Shown here: positions 16,866-25,071 of the stretch, in pieces
How positions within the stretch are numbered: position 1 is the stretch's first letter
How the letters are laid out: every line of letters begins with the position of its first letter
NCBI GenBank assembly: GCA_945870325.1
Contig: CAMBRQ010000018.1
Location: 1-50,005 of the forward strand
Direction of reading: 5' to 3'
Source of the DNA: an uncultured Dorea sp.
GTDB taxonomy: Bacteria > Bacillota > Clostridia > Lachnospirales > Lachnospiraceae
Length of the DNA: 50,005 bases
Program-made: the position numbers and the translations under genes
Notes under the pieces: model-generated
What the model saw: only the letters and a program-made list of their open reading frames with translations
Told to the model about the DNA's origin: nothing
Database searches by the model: none

Positions 16866-17135
16866 TCATCGTACATAAAAACAACTTTCCTGTATGACAG
16901 GAATCTCTTCACTGTCAATCCAGTCAATCGTTATGAACATATTGCGATTCAGACCTTCCATCAATTTATGAATCATCGGCTCACGCCCCTGCACTTCCAT
17001 AAGTACTGTGCCGTCATATTCATTCCTGGCCCAGCCAGTCAGTCCTAATGACTGTGCCAGACACTTGGCTGTATACCGAAATCCAACCCCTTGCACTCTT
17101 CCGTAAAAGGTCATTCGTTTTCGTATCTCTGCCAT
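16866..17135 (-). CDS. acyP: Acylphosphatase
   Basis: A small cytoplasmic enzyme that hydrolyses carboxyl-phosphate bonds such as those of acetyl phosphate or carbamoyl phosphate. The 89 residues match the family length. The phosphate loop GRVQGVGFRY with the catalytic Arg at residue 20 and the Asn in TGWARNEYDGTV (residue 38) are both intact. The gene appears monocistronic, between the DUF1848 gene and the copy B repeat. Confidence 0.93.
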   Translation of the reverse strand: MAEIRKRMTFYGRVQGVGFRYTAKCLAQSLGLTGWARNEYDGTVLMEVQGREPMIHKLMEGLNRNMFITIDWIDSEEIPVIQESCFYVR

Positions 17136-17187
17136 AACATCACCATTTCTTTGTTATATTTCCTCACAACTGAAAAACCCGTCTCCG

Positions 17188-18120
17188 CTAAAACATCGGC
17201 AGATCAAACAGCGAGATCTGGTTATCTCTGCTCGACTTCACCTCGCGGTCCGTAATCACTTCGTCCCCCTTCAGATGCCCAATCAGCAAAGACGAAGTCG
17301 GGTCATGCTGCTGATGCTTCTTCTTCGCACTTTCCAGACTGCCAGTCGCATAACAATACTTGCATCCATTGATGCAGGTATCGTACATCCCAATATCTAT
17401 ACTCTCTACACAGCCGCATTCCCGCCGCTGTCCCGCATCCTTCTTAAGGTCCAGTTTATACCCAATCAGCCGGTGTATCTTCTCCTTATCAATACACGTA
17501 CAATGCTCGATTCCATACCGGCTAAGGTCAATCTTCTCAGCACAGGTATAAAGCGGCAGGCGATACCTTCCGGCAATCTTCGAAAATCCTTCCGCCAATT
17601 CCAGCATCTCCTCATTCTCCAGTTCCAGATAAGGGCTTCCCTTATAAGAATCCACAAAACTAAGAATACACCTGGTAGTAGCACCATGAAGCCAGTCACA
17701 CATCATCTCGAACTGCTCCAGATGATAAGGAATCGAATACTTCTTCGTCAGAAGGATCGGATCAAACCGCCAATCCATCCGTTCCTTCCCCAGCTGCTCG
17801 CTCATAAGCAGAAAAGTAGCCATAGATTCAGCAGTAGATGGAAGATTCTCCTCCATCTCTTCTTCATAATCCGTGATCGTCATCTGAAAATAATATTCAT
17901 ATTCCATACGGTCAATCTCTTTTAAATATGGCAGAATCGGCTCCGGGTTCTTCGTCCAGAACGCAATACAGTCAACCACATCCGGGCTTAACCGGATACG
18001 GCTTACTTTCTTACGGTTATAAGGGTTCGGCACCAGCACCTCCCCCGCTCTTAGGCGATTCACAAACCATTCCGGATATAACGCCGGGATATCCGTCCTT
18101 CTGCTTGCACTGATAATCAT
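17188..18120 (-). CDS. DUF1848 protein with radical SAM-like cysteine cluster
   Basis: A 310-residue member of the DUF1848 family, whose function is unknown. The N-terminus MIISASRRTDIPALYPEW and the segment DCIAFWTKNPEPILPYL are family hallmarks of a TIM-barrel-like core. A C-terminal cysteine set CGC...DTCINGCKYCYA (residues about 245-267) has the CxxxCxxC spacing of radical SAM clusters but at the C-terminus rather than the N-terminus. It probably binds an Fe-S cluster. No partner is obvious; neighbours are acylphosphatase and an HD hydrolase. A DNA- or nucleotide-related role is sometimes assumed but is not shown here. Confidence 0.83.
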   Translation of the reverse strand: MIISASRRTDIPALYPEWFVNRLRAGEVLVPNPYNRKKVSRIRLSPDVVDCIAFWTKNPEPILPYLKEIDRMEYEYYFQMTITDYEEEMEENLPSTAESMATFLLMSEQLGKERMDWRFDPILLTKKYSIPYHLEQFEMMCDWLHGATTRCILSFVDSYKGSPYLELENEEMLELAEGFSKIAGRYRLPLYTCAEKIDLSRYGIEHCTCIDKEKIHRLIGYKLDLKKDAGQRRECGCVESIDIGMYDTCINGCKYCYATGSLESAKKKHQQHDPTSSLLIGHLKGDEVITDREVKSSRDNQISLFDLPMF

Positions 18121-18199
18121 ATGTCCACTCCTGACCTTCTTCTATTCATAATAATATACCGAAAGAAAAAAGGAGTCAAGCCAGCAGGGAAGCAGTGAA

Positions 18200-18739
18200 C
18201 TACGTTTCAAAATTCTTCTGGATCAGCCGGCAATACTCTTCATAAGCATCTATTCCTGTAAAATCCGGCTCCAAAACATCCCGAATTCCTTTATAATACC
18301 ATCCAATCGTATTCTTATCCTTCATTCGAAAACGATTCCACAGTTCTTCGCCATATACCGGATAATCTCTGTCGATATCCCGCATATTCGAAAGTTTGTC
18401 TGCCAGTCCTACCATCTTTACTTCCCTCGGAGCATTACGCAGATGTTCAATGGTACTTCTCTTTCTGTCCATCCATGACAGAGACTTGTCCTCGCTTTCC
18501 TGTGCCACAATCCATGCCACACGCTCAGAGAATTCCTGCGCCAGCACCCTCTGGGTCACTCCTTCACAATCTTCAATCGTATCATGAAGCAATGCCGCGC
18601 TGATTACCTCCTCGTCTTTCGTCATGCCGGACACAATATCCCCAACTTCTACCGGATGAACAATGTAAGGACGTTTCGTCCCCTTACGGAACTGCCCTTC
18701 ATGCGCCTTGGTTGCGAATTCAGCTGCCTTATTAATCAT
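18200..18739 (-). CDS. Small HD-domain phosphohydrolase (ppGpp hydrolase-like)
   Basis: The 179-residue cytoplasmic protein carries the HD metal site: His28 in YIVHPVEV, His52-Asp53 in ALLHDTIED, and a later Asp in LADKLSNMRDI. These match the hydrolase half of RelA/SpoT and stand-alone small alarmone hydrolases (Mesh1/SAH). No synthetase or regulatory domain is present. It probably removes pyrophosphate from (p)ppGpp or a related nucleotide; the substrate is inferred from family likeness. It lies 15 bases downstream of the RND pump gene and is likely co-transcribed with it. Confidence 0.84.
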   Translation of the reverse strand: MINKAAEFATKAHEGQFRKGTKRPYIVHPVEVGDIVSGMTKDEEVISAALLHDTIEDCEGVTQRVLAQEFSERVAWIVAQESEDKSLSWMDRKRSTIEHLRNAPREVKMVGLADKLSNMRDIDRDYPVYGEELWNRFRMKDKNTIGWYYKGIRDVLEPDFTGIDAYEEYCRLIQKNFET

Positions 18740-18754
18740 ACATGTACCTCTCCA

Positions 18755-21700
18755 TTATTCCTGATCTGATTCTCCATCTGATTCCTGATTAAGGTCCAAT
18801 TCTAATAAAATCATATCTTCTTCCATTCCTTTACGGCTTCCCGATCTCTTCCTGTGGAACAAGTCAAATATACAAGGAACAACTACCAAAGTCAAGATAG
18901 TTCCATAAATCAAGCCGCCAATTGTTACAATTGCCATCGGCTGTACCATATCTGCTCCCATACCGAGTCCCAAAGCCATCGTTGACAGGCCAAGAATCGT
19001 TGTAAGAGCCGTCATGATAATTGGGCGAAGCCTCGTCTTTCCCGCTTCAACCAGCGCCTCTTTTTGTTCCATTCCTCCCACAATTAACTGATTCGAATAA
19101 TCAATAAATACAATACCATTATTTACGATAATACCCGACAGCATAACGAATCCAATCATAGCGATTACGCTTACAGGCATTCCCGCAATCCATAATGCCA
19201 GAAGTCCTCCGGTAAATGCAAGCGGCACGGTGAACATTACAATAAATGGTGATAACAGTGACTGGAACTGCGCTACCATAATCAGATACATGAACACAAG
19301 CGCAAGCGCAAGCATCTTGAACAATTCTATCATCGCTTCGTTAATCGTCTCATCCTCACCGGTCATCTCCACTTCATAACCTTCCGGCGTATTATAAGAA
19401 GCCAACGCCTTCTTCACCCGGTTACTAACCAGACCGATATTATCTCCATCCTTAATCTCTGCGGCAACAGACATATATCGGCTCTGATCCTTGCGGCTAA
19501 TCGCCTGAAGACCGGACGCATCCTCAAAAGATGCAATATCTGACAGTTTCACATCTTCCGTCGTACCATCTTGTTTCTTTGCTGTGATAGTCATATTCCG
19601 GATATCATCACGGGTCATGCTTTCGTTAGCATCATCCAGCACATAGACATCATATTCGTGTGTATCCGTTGACAAGGTCGTCGCTGTCTGCGCCTTCGAG
19701 AGTTTGCCATATAATTCCTGATATACCTGTGCAACCGTAAGACCATGCTGCGTTGCCTTTGCCTTATCTACCACAACTCGGAGTTCTTCTTTATTATCCT
19801 CTGTTCCATCCGTAACATTCTGAGTACCTTTGGTATCCTCCAGAATCTTCTTAATATCCTTTGCAATCTCCTGCAGTTTATCCAGATCCTTCCCTTTAAT
19901 CTGGACGTTGATTCCCGCACTTCCCAGTGCGCTCATGTCCATATTGGACATGTTGACCGTAAGTTCCCCATCAATTCCTTTGGTAACTTTTTCAATCTCT
20001 TTCTTTAACTCATCATTCGTCATAGACGGTTTTTCTTTTGTCGTTGCATAGAAGGAAACGCTGTTCACATCCGTCTGTTCTCCCATCATACTTGTAGAAG
20101 ATACCAGTCCTCCGATATCCTCGATATCTTTAAGCGCTCCAACTTCCTCCATCACTTCATCTGCCACTTTGGCCGTATCACTAAGACTGGTTCCCTTCTC
20201 CGTCTCCAACGTCATGCTAATCTGAGTACTCTCCATCTCCGGCATGAACTGCGTTCCTCTTGACAATTCTATCGCAATACTTGCCACAAATAACAGCAGC
20301 GCTCCCAGTAATACAAATATTTTCCGGTCTAATGCTTTTCGGATAACCTTACCATACCACTCTTTAATCCGGACAAATACTTTAGATTCCTTGAATTCAT
20401 TCTTCTTAAGCAACCCGGAAGATATCATCGGAACTAGTGTCAATGCCACAATCAGACTTGCCAGCAATGAATATGCAATCGTCAATCCCATATCCACGAA
20501 AAGTTGTCTGGTAATTCCAGATGTGAATACAATCGGAAGAAATACACAGACCGTGGTCAGCGTAGATGCCGCAATCGCTCCCGCCACCTGTCTTGCGCCT
20601 TCAATCGCCGCTTCTTTCGCAGATGCGCCTTCTTCATTCCGCATACGGTAGATATTCTCGATCACCACAATAGAGTTATCCACCAGCATACCTACACCAA
20701 GCGCCAGACCTGACAAAGATATAATATTCAACGTCACGCCAGAGAAATACATCGCAACCAGCGCAGTCATAATACTGATTGGAATCGAACATGCTATAAC
20801 AAATGTAGGTCTGATACTCTTAAGGAATACCAGAAGAATGATGATCGCCAGTATCGCCCCATAGATCAGATTCTCCAATACGGAATTCACAATCAAGTCA
20901 ATATAGACTCCCTGATCCATAAGAGTAACCGTATCCACTCCGTCAATCTCTTTTTTCACCTGCTCCAGACGCTCCAGCACACGGTCACTTACGTCACCGG
21001 TTGAGTATCCGGTCTGCTTCTGCACCACGAGAATCACTCCGGAATTGCCATTGATCTTAGCATAATTCTCATCAGAATCATTCACCAATTCCACACTTGC
21101 CACATCCGACAACTTAATCGGATCTATGCCTTCCATATCAACCAGCACCAGATCTTTGATATCTTCAATACTTTTGAACTTATCTCCGACACGTACCAGA
21201 TAATCAATCCCCTCTTCGTTCACATAACCGGCAGGCATGCTGAAGTTCTGGGCCGCAAGAATCGTCTTAACCATATCGGTCGTAAAAAGACTGTTCATAT
21301 CAGAACTTGCGGCCGCCTCATCCATTGCCGCTTCCATCTGCGCCTCCTGCATCTGGATAGCCGCTTCTCCCGCTGCAAGCTGCGCAGTTCCTTCGCCAAT
21401 GCCGACCGCTGCCTCCAACTGGGTAGAAGCCAATTGTCCTCTTGCCTCGGCTAAAGTCATGGCTCCGTCATTCACCTGATGCTGCAAAGATTCCAATTGA
21501 CTCTTACCTGCATCTATCTGTGACTGTCCTTCTTTTATCTTCGCTTCCTGCGCCTCTAACTGCTGAATCGCAGCAGTCAACGCTGTACGCGCAGTCTCAT
21601 ATCCGGCAATCGTAACCTTCACTTGTGCCAACTGCGCCTCCAGTTCTACCCTTTCTTCATTCGACAGTTCCGGATTCTCCAGCGCACTTTCAATCTGACT

Positions 21701-22618
21701 TTGGCTTGCCTGTGCCGTCTCCATTTCTAAATCCAGTTTAACCAGTCTGGCTTGTGCTGCTGTCTTCGCTGTCTGTATCGGCGCCAAAGTCTGCTGAACC
21801 TGCGCTTCTGCCATATTCAGTTCCGCCATCTTCTCCGTGATCTCTAATTGTGCCTGCTTAATCTCTTCGCTCTTCATAGAGATCTGCGCTTCCGCCTGCG
21901 CAAGCCCGGAAGATGCCTGCGCCTTTCCGGCTTTCAGCGCCAACTTGCCGCTTTCTACCTGTGCTTTCGCCTCATCCAGTGCACCTTTGGCATCGTTTAC
22001 CTTCTGCTCTAACTCCGCTTTAATCTCATCATTTAATTCTGTAACCTTCTGTTCATTTACCGTAATCTCAACGGTTTCCTCTATGTTACCCGCAGTCGTT
22101 ACAGAAGCCACGCCTTCTACACTCTCCACTTCCGGAACAACTTGTTCTTCGATCAACTTGCTGGCACCAACCGCTTCTTCACCCTCTGCGCTCACTGCTG
22201 CTACCAACACCGGCATCATATCCGGATTCAATTTCATAATAATCGGATTCGATACGGTATCCGGCCAATATCCCTGGATCTGATCCAGGCTTTCACGCAT
22301 CTCTATCGTAACCGAATCCATATTAGCCGTCTGGTCGAATTCCAGAATCACCGTAGATACATTCTCGTTCGATACGGACTGCACCGTCTTGATGTTGCTG
22401 ACTGTAGCCATAGTCTGCTCCACCGGCTTAGTCACAACCTCTTCTACTTCTTCCGGGCTTGCCCCTATGTACGTAGTCATCACAAGCGCGTATGGAAGGT
22501 TCATACTTGGCAGCAGGTCAACCGTCATATTGCCAAATGATACCACCCCCAGAATAATGATCAAAACAACTCCCACAACCACTGTATAGGGCTTCTTCAC
22601 ACTGAATTTTGATAGCAT
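18755..22618 (-). CDS. RND-family efflux transporter with large extracellular coiled-coil insert
   Basis: A proton-driven export pump of the AcrB/HAE1 superfamily in the cytoplasmic membrane. The protein has 1287 residues against about 1030 for AcrB. The first membrane helix is at residues 11-30. The typical segments SMNLPYALVMTTYIGASPEEVE, GMLVDNSIVVIENIYR (proton-relay Asp) and MVAQFQSLLSPFIVMFTVPLA are present. The excess is an Ala/Gln/Glu-rich heptad segment at about 195-440, placed in the first outer domain. It would form a long helical hairpin outside the membrane and could replace the missing adaptor protein. No adaptor or outer-membrane gene is adjacent. Substrate unknown. Confidence 0.92.
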   Translation of the reverse strand: MLSKFSVKKPYTVVVGVVLIIILGVVSFGNMTVDLLPSMNLPYALVMTTYIGASPEEVEEVVTKPVEQTMATVSNIKTVQSVSNENVSTVILEFDQTANMDSVTIEMRESLDQIQGYWPDTVSNPIIMKLNPDMMPVLVAAVSAEGEEAVGASKLIEEQVVPEVESVEGVASVTTAGNIEETVEITVNEQKVTELNDEIKAELEQKVNDAKGALDEAKAQVESGKLALKAGKAQASSGLAQAEAQISMKSEEIKQAQLEITEKMAELNMAEAQVQQTLAPIQTAKTAAQARLVKLDLEMETAQASQSQIESALENPELSNEERVELEAQLAQVKVTIAGYETARTALTAAIQQLEAQEAKIKEGQSQIDAGKSQLESLQHQVNDGAMTLAEARGQLASTQLEAAVGIGEGTAQLAAGEAAIQMQEAQMEAAMDEAAASSDMNSLFTTDMVKTILAAQNFSMPAGYVNEEGIDYLVRVGDKFKSIEDIKDLVLVDMEGIDPIKLSDVASVELVNDSDENYAKINGNSGVILVVQKQTGYSTGDVSDRVLERLEQVKKEIDGVDTVTLMDQGVYIDLIVNSVLENLIYGAILAIIILLVFLKSIRPTFVIACSIPISIMTALVAMYFSGVTLNIISLSGLALGVGMLVDNSIVVIENIYRMRNEEGASAKEAAIEGARQVAGAIAASTLTTVCVFLPIVFTSGITRQLFVDMGLTIAYSLLASLIVALTLVPMISSGLLKKNEFKESKVFVRIKEWYGKVIRKALDRKIFVLLGALLLFVASIAIELSRGTQFMPEMESTQISMTLETEKGTSLSDTAKVADEVMEEVGALKDIEDIGGLVSSTSMMGEQTDVNSVSFYATTKEKPSMTNDELKKEIEKVTKGIDGELTVNMSNMDMSALGSAGINVQIKGKDLDKLQEIAKDIKKILEDTKGTQNVTDGTEDNKEELRVVVDKAKATQHGLTVAQVYQELYGKLSKAQTATTLSTDTHEYDVYVLDDANESMTRDDIRNMTITAKKQDGTTEDVKLSDIASFEDASGLQAISRKDQSRYMSVAAEIKDGDNIGLVSNRVKKALASYNTPEGYEVEMTGEDETINEAMIELFKMLALALVFMYLIMVAQFQSLLSPFIVMFTVPLAFTGGLLALWIAGMPVSVIAMIGFVMLSGIIVNNGIVFIDYSNQLIVGGMEQKEALVEAGKTRLRPIIMTALTTILGLSTMALGLGMGADMVQPMAIVTIGGLIYGTILTLVVVPCIFDLFHRKRSGSRKGMEEDMILLELDLNQESDGESDQE

Positions 22619-22800
22619 CTGATGTCCTCTTTCCCTTCTTTTTACGTCTTTACACTTTCTTGTCTATATGAACATTCAATCATGTAAATCATATCACTTG
22701 AGGCTTTAATTGGCAATGATTCCAGTATATAATAATGATGTAAAAAAGTTGATTTAATAGATAATTTATAAACATTTTCTAAATAAGATTGGAGTCGATT

Positions 22801-23535
22801 ATGAAGAAGAAAACAGTCCTAATTACAGGTGCTTCCAGAGGTATCGGAAGAAGCTGCGCCCTCTTATTCGCACAGAAAGGCTATCATGTATTCCTAAACT
22901 GCCGCAGTTCTCTTACTGAATTAGAGGAAGTGAGACAAACCATAGAGGTTCAGCACGAAGGTACTTGCGAGATCATTGCAGGCGACGTTGGGAACGCAGA
23001 TGATGTTGCCAGAATCTTCGCTTCTATCTTCCGCACCTGCAATCACCTGGATGTCCTGATCAATAATGCCGGAATCTCTCATATCGGATTACTAATGGAC
23101 ATGAGCAATGAAGAATGGAACCAAATACTTCAGACAAACCTTTCGTCTGTCTTCTACTGCTGCCGCGCAGCGATACCCTCTATGATATCCAGAAAATCCG
23201 GTAGGATTATTAATATATCTTCTATGTGGGGAACTTCAGGTGCATCTTGTGAGGCAGCATATTCTGCCACCAAAGCGGGCATGAACGGATTGACCAAGGC
23301 ACTTGCCAAAGAACTGGCACCAAGTAATATTCCGGTGAATGCTGTGGCTTGCGGGGTGATTGATACGATTATGAACCAGCAATTATCCGAAGAAGAAAGA
23401 AAAGCATTAGAATATGATATTCCAGCCGGAAGATATGGAAAGCCGGAAGAGATTGCCAAAATAGTGTGGGATATTGCAAATGCACCAGAATACATGACCG
23501 GTCAGATCATCGGTGTGGATGGCGGATATCTGTAA
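22801..23535 (+). CDS. ymfI: SDR-family reductase, probable EF-P 5-aminopentanone reductase
   Basis: A short-chain dehydrogenase with NADP(H) fold TGASRGIGRS (residues 9-18), NNAG at 88-91, and the catalytic Ser140, Tyr154 and Lys158 (YSATKAG). The stretch NAGISHIGLLMDMSNEEWNQ and the ending GVDGGYL fit the YmfI branch. In Bacillus that branch reduces 5-aminopentanone on Lys32 of elongation factor P to 5-aminopentanol. A FabG-type ketoacyl-ACP reductase is the alternative, but no fatty acid genes are near. ATG 22801 is chosen because GGAG lies 6 bases upstream; an in-frame TTG at 22789 has no site. It is divergent from the RND pump gene. Confidence 0.8.
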   Translation: MKKKTVLITGASRGIGRSCALLFAQKGYHVFLNCRSSLTELEEVRQTIEVQHEGTCEIIAGDVGNADDVARIFASIFRTCNHLDVLINNAGISHIGLLMDMSNEEWNQILQTNLSSVFYCCRAAIPSMISRKSGRIINISSMWGTSGASCEAAYSATKAGMNGLTKALAKELAPSNIPVNAVACGVIDTIMNQQLSEEERKALEYDIPAGRYGKPEEIAKIVWDIANAPEYMTGQIIGVDGGYL

Positions 23536-23561
23536 GAAGATATCTGCCGGAAATCACGAAA

Positions 23562-23612
23562 AAGGATGTGATCCTCCAGGAAGATTTTATATCACAGGAA
23601 ATGAAAGTCCCC
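23562..23612 (+). repeat. Decayed copy of the 10.5-kb hairpin repeat
   Basis: GATCCTCCAGGAAGATTTTA followed by TATCACAGGAAATGAAAGTCC lines up with the phrases at 10497-10540 (GATCCCCCGG AGGATTTTG TATCATAGGGAACGAAG). Roughly four in five bases are the same, but the palindrome's right arm has been lost. It sits just after the SDR stop codon. Confidence 0.5.
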
Positions 23613-23617
23613 AAGTT

Positions 23618-23651
23618 GTAAAAAAACCTTGCAAACAACTTGCAAGGTTTT
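23618..23651 (-). terminator. Terminator of tRNA-Arg
   Basis: AACCTTGCAA / TTGCAAGGTT with a 5-base loop is followed on the minus strand by TTTTTTTAC, 7 bases after the tRNA 3' end. Confidence 0.92.
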
Positions 23652-23655
23652 CCAG

Positions 23656-23729
23656 CGTGGGCGAGAGGATTCGAACCCCCGACCTTTTGGTCCGTAGCCA
23701 AACGCTCTATCCAGCTGAGCTACGCCCAC
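23656..23729 (-). tRNA. tRNA-Arg (anticodon ACG)
   Basis: Cloverleaf on the minus strand: acceptor GTGGGCG/CGCCCAC, D-arm GCTC AGCTGGATA GAGC, anticodon stem TTTGG/CCAAA around CTACGGA (anticodon ACG, read as ICG after A34 deamination), T-arm with TTCGAAT, and discriminator G. CCA is not encoded. A strong terminator follows directly. Confidence 0.97.
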
Positions 23730-23946
23730 ACAACTATGAATCATCTTCACAGCAGAATTAATTATATCCTAGTTATCCCATTCTGTCAACAATTTTTTCA
23801 ATTTTTTTCTACTCTTTTCCCCACCCCAAACTGGCTTGTCCATTTGTTTGATATCTGGACTTTTTAAAGATTCCACTTTGGTGATAATATACAGTACATG
23901 AATATCATGTAATTTTCATTATTAATTTAAAGGACAGGTAAACTTT

Positions 23947-24825
23947 ATGACCAAGAAAATAGCAGTAATCAATGACTTATCAGGATTTGGACGATGTTCC
24001 TTAACTGCGGCAATCTCTGTACTCTCCGTTATGGGCGTACAGGCATGCCCTCTTCCCACCGCAATATTGACTGCACAGACAGAATATCCCAGTTACTACC
24101 TCGATGATTATACGGATAAGATGGAGCATTATCGCCTGGAATGGGAGAAGATGGGACAACATTTTGATGGTATTTATACTGGCTATGTGGCAAGCGAAAC
24201 TCAGATTCGCCAGATTTTTCGTTTTATTGATACTTTTAACAAGCCGGATACCTTCCTTTTAGTCGATCCTGTTATGGGAGATAATGGTCATACTTATGAT
24301 ATGTATACACCTTCTCTCCTGGAGCAGATGCAGCTGCTGGCAAAACAAGCTGACATTATTACCCCCAATCTTACGGAATTATGCCTGTTAACAGGCGAAG
24401 ACTATCAGCATCTAACAACGATCCAGGATACCCGAAAGTTAATGAACATGGTCCGGATCCTTGGAGAAGATTTTTGCATAGATGGTCCACGAGATATCAT
24501 TGTTACCGGAATCCATTTTCAAGATGATGACGGCAATGAACAGATGGGGAATCTGCACATTAATAAGGAGAGTTCCTCTCTCTTTTCTTTCCCATATATC
24601 GGCAGACACTATTCCGGAACCGGAGACTTGTTCGCTTCGTGCATAGCCGCCGGAATTGCAAGGGGAGATTCCATCCCTGCACTTATTAAGATGGCGGGAG
24701 AATTCTTGGAACTTGCGCTGATTGATTCCGTTAAAGAAGGTGTCCCATGCAATGACGGAACGAATTATGAACAATATCTTTCTCTTCTGCTTCCTGATAC
24801 AGACAAAAGAGGAACCAACATATAA
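23947..24825 (+). CDS. Pyridoxal/pyridoxamine kinase
   Basis: A ribokinase-fold enzyme that phosphorylates vitamin B6 vitamers to feed the PLP pool. The 292-residue protein begins with the PdxY/PdxK-type NDLSGFGRCSLTAAISVLS and continues with VDPVMGDNG, ITPNLTELCLLTG and the anion-hole/catalytic segment HYSGTGDLFASC (Asp as base). It is monocistronic, with a bidirectional terminator partly inside its last codons. Pyridoxamine kinase and pyridoxal kinase cannot be told apart from sequence alone. Confidence 0.93.
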   Translation: MTKKIAVINDLSGFGRCSLTAAISVLSVMGVQACPLPTAILTAQTEYPSYYLDDYTDKMEHYRLEWEKMGQHFDGIYTGYVASETQIRQIFRFIDTFNKPDTFLLVDPVMGDNGHTYDMYTPSLLEQMQLLAKQADIITPNLTELCLLTGEDYQHLTTIQDTRKLMNMVRILGEDFCIDGPRDIIVTGIHFQDDDGNEQMGNLHINKESSSLFSFPYIGRHYSGTGDLFASCIAAGIARGDSIPALIKMAGEFLELALIDSVKEGVPCNDGTNYEQYLSLLLPDTDKRGTNI

Positions 24826-24841
24826 AAAGGTTCCTCTTTTT
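24805..24841. terminator. Bidirectional terminator between convergent genes
   Basis: AAAAGAGGAACC (24805-24816) pairs with GGTTCCTCTTTT (24829-24840). A run of T follows on the plus strand, and the A-run in front gives a T-run on the minus strand. It serves the pyridoxal kinase gene and the convergent sugar operon. The kinase stop codon lies in the loop. Confidence 0.92.
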
Positions 24842-24852
24842 GCCATTATTCA

Positions 24853-25071
24853 TTAATCAAAATCAAACTTATCATACCGCTTATGCATTGCTTTATAGCG
24901 CACACGGAATGCTTCATTGCCCGCAAGCACCTCTTCCTCTGTACCAGTAAACTGGCAGCGCAGACAATAATATTCTCCCTTTTCCTTGTCATAGAACATA
25001 TCGATATCCAGATCTCTCATGAAACAGGACGGACACCTGTAATTTAATTTGCCTTTTCCAGATTGAGCCAT
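24853..25071 (-). CDS. Small zinc-ribbon protein
   Basis: A 72-residue protein with two CxxC knuckles, Cys13/Cys16 (RCPSC) and Cys36/Cys39 (YYCLRC), spaced as in zinc ribbons, then a basic and acidic helical tail. No name can be given. It starts within the last 28 bases of the 610-residue gene and has AAGGAGG 10 bases before its ATG, so it is real and translated from the sugar operon message. Likely a zinc-binding adaptor or nucleic-acid binding protein; the function is unknown. Confidence 0.75.
   Translation of the reverse strand: MAQSGKGKLNYRCPSCFMRDLDIDMFYDKEKGEYYCLRCQFTGTEEEVLAGNEAFRVRYKAMHKRYDKFDFD

Noticed and set aside
23513-23867. Short ORFs over the tRNA-Arg region
   Set aside because: They only translate the tRNA and its terminator, a common artefact.
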